From positions 1 through 64,000 of the forward strand of contig JAWKPM010000004.1 in the NCBI GenBank assembly GCA_041390625.1: 64,000 nucleotides of DNA. Direction: 5' to 3'. The DNA is from RBC038 sp041390625. Lineage in GTDB: Bacteria; Chloroflexota; Dehalococcoidia; UBA2979. The first letter of the stretch is position 1, and each line of letters begins with the position of its first letter. The position numbers and the translations under genes are program-made. Shown piece by piece: positions 62,179 through 64,000 of the stretch. A model generated the notes under the pieces. It made no database searches. It was not told where the DNA came from and saw nothing but the letters and a program-made list of their open reading frames with translations.

Positions 62179-63459
62179 GTGACCCTGTACCTCGTCCTGC
62201 TGTTCGTCCTGCTGCTGCTCTCGGGCTTCTTTTCGAGCTCGGAGACGGCCTTCCTCTCGATCGAGCGAGTGCGCCTCGAGCACGCGCTCCGAGAGCGCCG
62301 GCCGGGCGCGACGCGCGTCTCGACGCTGCTCCAGCGGCCGAGCCGGCTGCTCTCGGCGATCCTCCTCGGGAACAATCTCGTGAACACCGGTGCGGCGGCA
62401 GTCGGCACGATCATCGCGGCCGACCTCGTGTCCGGCGGCGAGGCGGCACTGTTCGCCACCCTCGCGATCACGGTCGCGCTCGTGATCTTCGGAGAGGTGG
62501 CGCCGAAGACCGTGGCGCTGCATCACAACTTCGCGCTGGCGCGCGTCTACGCTCCCCCGCTTCAGATCTGGTCGGCATTCACGAGGCCGATCGTCGCCGC
62601 CCTCGATGTCCTGAGCCGCGTGATCCTGCGACTGCTCGGCGAGCAGCGCATCGGCGCGCAGGCGATCAGCCTCGGTGAGCTGCGGACGGCGATCCTCCTC
62701 GGGACGGAGTCCGGCGCCCTCGGTGAGGACGCCTCGGACATGCTCCTCGGAGCGCTGAGCCTCGAGCAGCAGGCCGCCCGCCGGATCATGGTGCATCGAG
62801 TGAACATGGTGACCGCCGAGGTCAGTGAGACGGTCGCCGACGCCTCTGCGCGCATGGCCGAGCACGGCTACCTGCGACTCCCGGTCTTCGCAGGCAACGC
62901 CGACAACATGGTCGGCTACGTGCACGTCAGCGACGTGAACGCCGCGTACCAGGCCGGCGATACGACCCGGCCGCTCGGCGCCATCATGCGCGAGCCGGTC
63001 TTCGAATCGGAGCTCGCCTCGATCGCCCGCGTGCTCGAGCGAATGCAGGAGGCGGGGACATACCTCGCGATCCTCGTCGACGAGTTCGGCGCGACGGCCG
63101 GCCTCGTGACGCTCGAGGACGTGATGGAGGTCGTCGTCGGCGAGCTGCCCTCGGAGAGCGGCCGCGAGCAGGGCGTCGAGGACGTGCAGATCGGCCGCCG
63201 CCTCGTCGTCGAGGGCGTGCGCCAGCTGGCCGAGCTCGGCGAGGAGCTGGGCGCGCACCTCGAGCACCCCGAGGCCGAGACGGTGGGCGGCCTGGTGCTG
63301 GCTTACCTGAGGCACTTCCCGCAGGCGGGCGAGGTCGTGGAGCACGCCGGCTACCGCTTCACAGTGATGGGCGCAGACGAGCGTCGGGTGACCCTCGTGG
63401 CGGTCGAACCGCTCGAAGGGGCGGTCCCGGGAGTGAGCAACGAAGGCCCTTCCACGTAG
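62179..63459 (+). CDS. CNNM/CorC (HlyC-type) transporter-associated protein
   Basis: A 426-residue protein: a DUF21/CNNM membrane domain with about four helices (LSGFFSSSETAFLSIERVRLE and LGNNLVNTGAAAV), a CBS pair (VSETVADASARMAEHGYLRLPVF) and a C-terminal CorC_HlyC domain (LVDEFGATAGLVTLEDVMEVVVGEL). It is linked to Mg/Co efflux. The GTG start has GGAGCG upstream. Length normal. Confidence 0.9.
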   Translation: MTLYLVLLFVLLLLSGFFSSSETAFLSIERVRLEHALRERRPGATRVSTLLQRPSRLLSAILLGNNLVNTGAAAVGTIIAADLVSGGEAALFATLAITVALVIFGEVAPKTVALHHNFALARVYAPPLQIWSAFTRPIVAALDVLSRVILRLLGEQRIGAQAISLGELRTAILLGTESGALGEDASDMLLGALSLEQQAARRIMVHRVNMVTAEVSETVADASARMAEHGYLRLPVFAGNADNMVGYVHVSDVNAAYQAGDTTRPLGAIMREPVFESELASIARVLERMQEAGTYLAILVDEFGATAGLVTLEDVMEVVVGELPSESGREQGVEDVQIGRRLVVEGVRQLAELGEELGAHLEHPEAETVGGLVLAYLRHFPQAGEVVEHAGYRFTVMGADERRVTLVAVEPLEGAVPGVSNEGPST

Positions 63460-63556
63460 GCGACGCCTCGTTATCGTCGATCGCACCCCCAGCAGCCGGT
63501 CCGAGCATCGACCGGCAGTGATCGCGGGCCTCGACGCCCCGGAACCTGGTGGATCG

Positions 63557-64000
63557 ATGCGAACCATGGCACCCCCGAAGGGGGATGCGCCCCCTCCGCG
63601 CCGGCCCGGGCCTGAGCGCGAATCGAACCGACTCACCTGGATGCGACGCCTCGGCACGCGCTGGGGCCTCGCGAGTGCCATCTTCCTGCTCCTCGGCGTC
63701 TTGTCCCTCGCGATGTCGCTGCGCAGCGGGGAATCGATGGGCGGGGTCGGTGGCGTGCTGCTTCGCCCGTTCGACCAGGGTGACGACACCTTCGTCGGGC
63801 AGATCGCCGGGCACGAGCCCGTCGAGGACGATGGCATCATCAACTCGATCGAGGAGCTCCACGAGGTCTACGGCGAGCCACCGGACGCCACCTTCGGGCG
63901 AATGCGCATCCCGGCGCTCGGCATCGATGCGCCGCTCGGCACTCGTTACGTCGCTGAGGACGGTGTGATGCTCGACCCGACCGGGCCGGACGACGTCGTG
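63557..64000 (+). CDS. Sortase family protein, 5' part (runs off the window)
   Basis: Reading from the ATG at 63557, or the ATG at 63566, an open frame of 148 codons runs to the window edge without a stop. It has a basic, Pro-rich cytoplasmic start, a membrane helix (LASAIFLLLGVLSLAMSL), a linker and then RMRIPALGIDAPLGTRYVAEDGVML, the start of a sortase fold. The catalytic His, Cys and Arg lie beyond the edge. It is a second sortase besides 13918-14655; the class cannot be set. Confidence 0.78.
   Translation, partial: MRTMAPPKGDAPPPRRPGPERESNRLTWMRRLGTRWGLASAIFLLLGVLSLAMSLRSGESMGGVGGVLLRPFDQGDDTFVGQIAGHEPVEDDGIINSIEELHEVYGEPPDATFGRMRIPALGIDAPLGTRYVAEDGVMLDPTGPDDVV

Noticed and set aside
61906..63843. 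645-codon open frame on the minus strand
   Set aside because: Antisense to DUF1684, CorC and sortase genes; no motif.

Overview
The window is about 64 kb of G+C-rich, densely coded bacterial DNA (GC judged by eye, not computed) with frequent GTG and TTG starts. It looks chromosomal: I see no transposase, integrase, phage module, CRISPR array, rRNA or tRNA. Sortases, a protein with a cell-wall-sorting-like tail, DUF4012, Septum_form-type lipoproteins, an F420/PPOX-type oxidoreductase and Thr/Pro-rich surface proteins suggest a monoderm. Chloroflexota (Dehalococcoidia-like) is my best guess and Actinomycetota the main alternative; there is no marker gene to settle it.

Region 1 (1-9.4 kb) is acyl-CoA metabolism plus membrane housekeeping. 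It holds the end of a thiolase, its DUF35 zinc-ribbon/OB partner, an acyl-CoA ligase, two Septum_form-like lipoproteins, a TauE/SafE exporter split into two half genes, a Na/Ca exchanger, a CBS protein, two tandem family III CoA-transferases (one without the usual Asp) and a Cys-cluster protein.

Region 2 (9.4-17.3 kb) is cell-surface and regulatory. It holds a sugar epimerase, a Thr/Pro-repeat surface protein, two orphan OmpR-like regulators with degenerate receivers, a sortase, a DUF4012 protein and a likely sortase substrate.

Region 3 (17.4-51.4 kb) is a large exopolysaccharide/glycan locus. It contains a methyltransferase, a pyruvyltransferase, several glycosyltransferases (one frameshifted), an O-antigen-ligase/polymerase, epimerases and a UDP-sugar dehydrogenase. 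It also contains an RfbF-like cytidylyltransferase, a PIG-L deacetylase, an RfbC epimerase and a C-methyltransferase-like protein. An initiating sugar transferase, a Wzz/BY-kinase, a sugar nucleotidylyltransferase and two ABC exporters complete it. Embedded at 27-35 kb are three paralogous secreted proteins of a family I cannot name. They combine a repeated ~70-residue module (five copies in all), Thr/Pro linkers and a ~300-residue SPWN domain, with a lysyl-oxidase-like lipoprotein among them. This is the strongest candidate here for an undescribed surface system.

Region 4 (51.4-64 kb) is mixed housekeeping: PPOX oxidoreductase coupled to ClpS, two MFS transporters, a release-factor-like protein, ArgC, a secreted Cys-repeat protein, a multi-pass membrane protein, MobA, YqeC, DUF1684, a CNNM/CorC protein and the start of a second sortase cut by the window edge.

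Genome-wide traits visible here are strong rho-independent hairpins between convergent genes, very short leaders, and a striking abundance of the word CCTCGA/TCGAGG on both strands, inside and outside genes.
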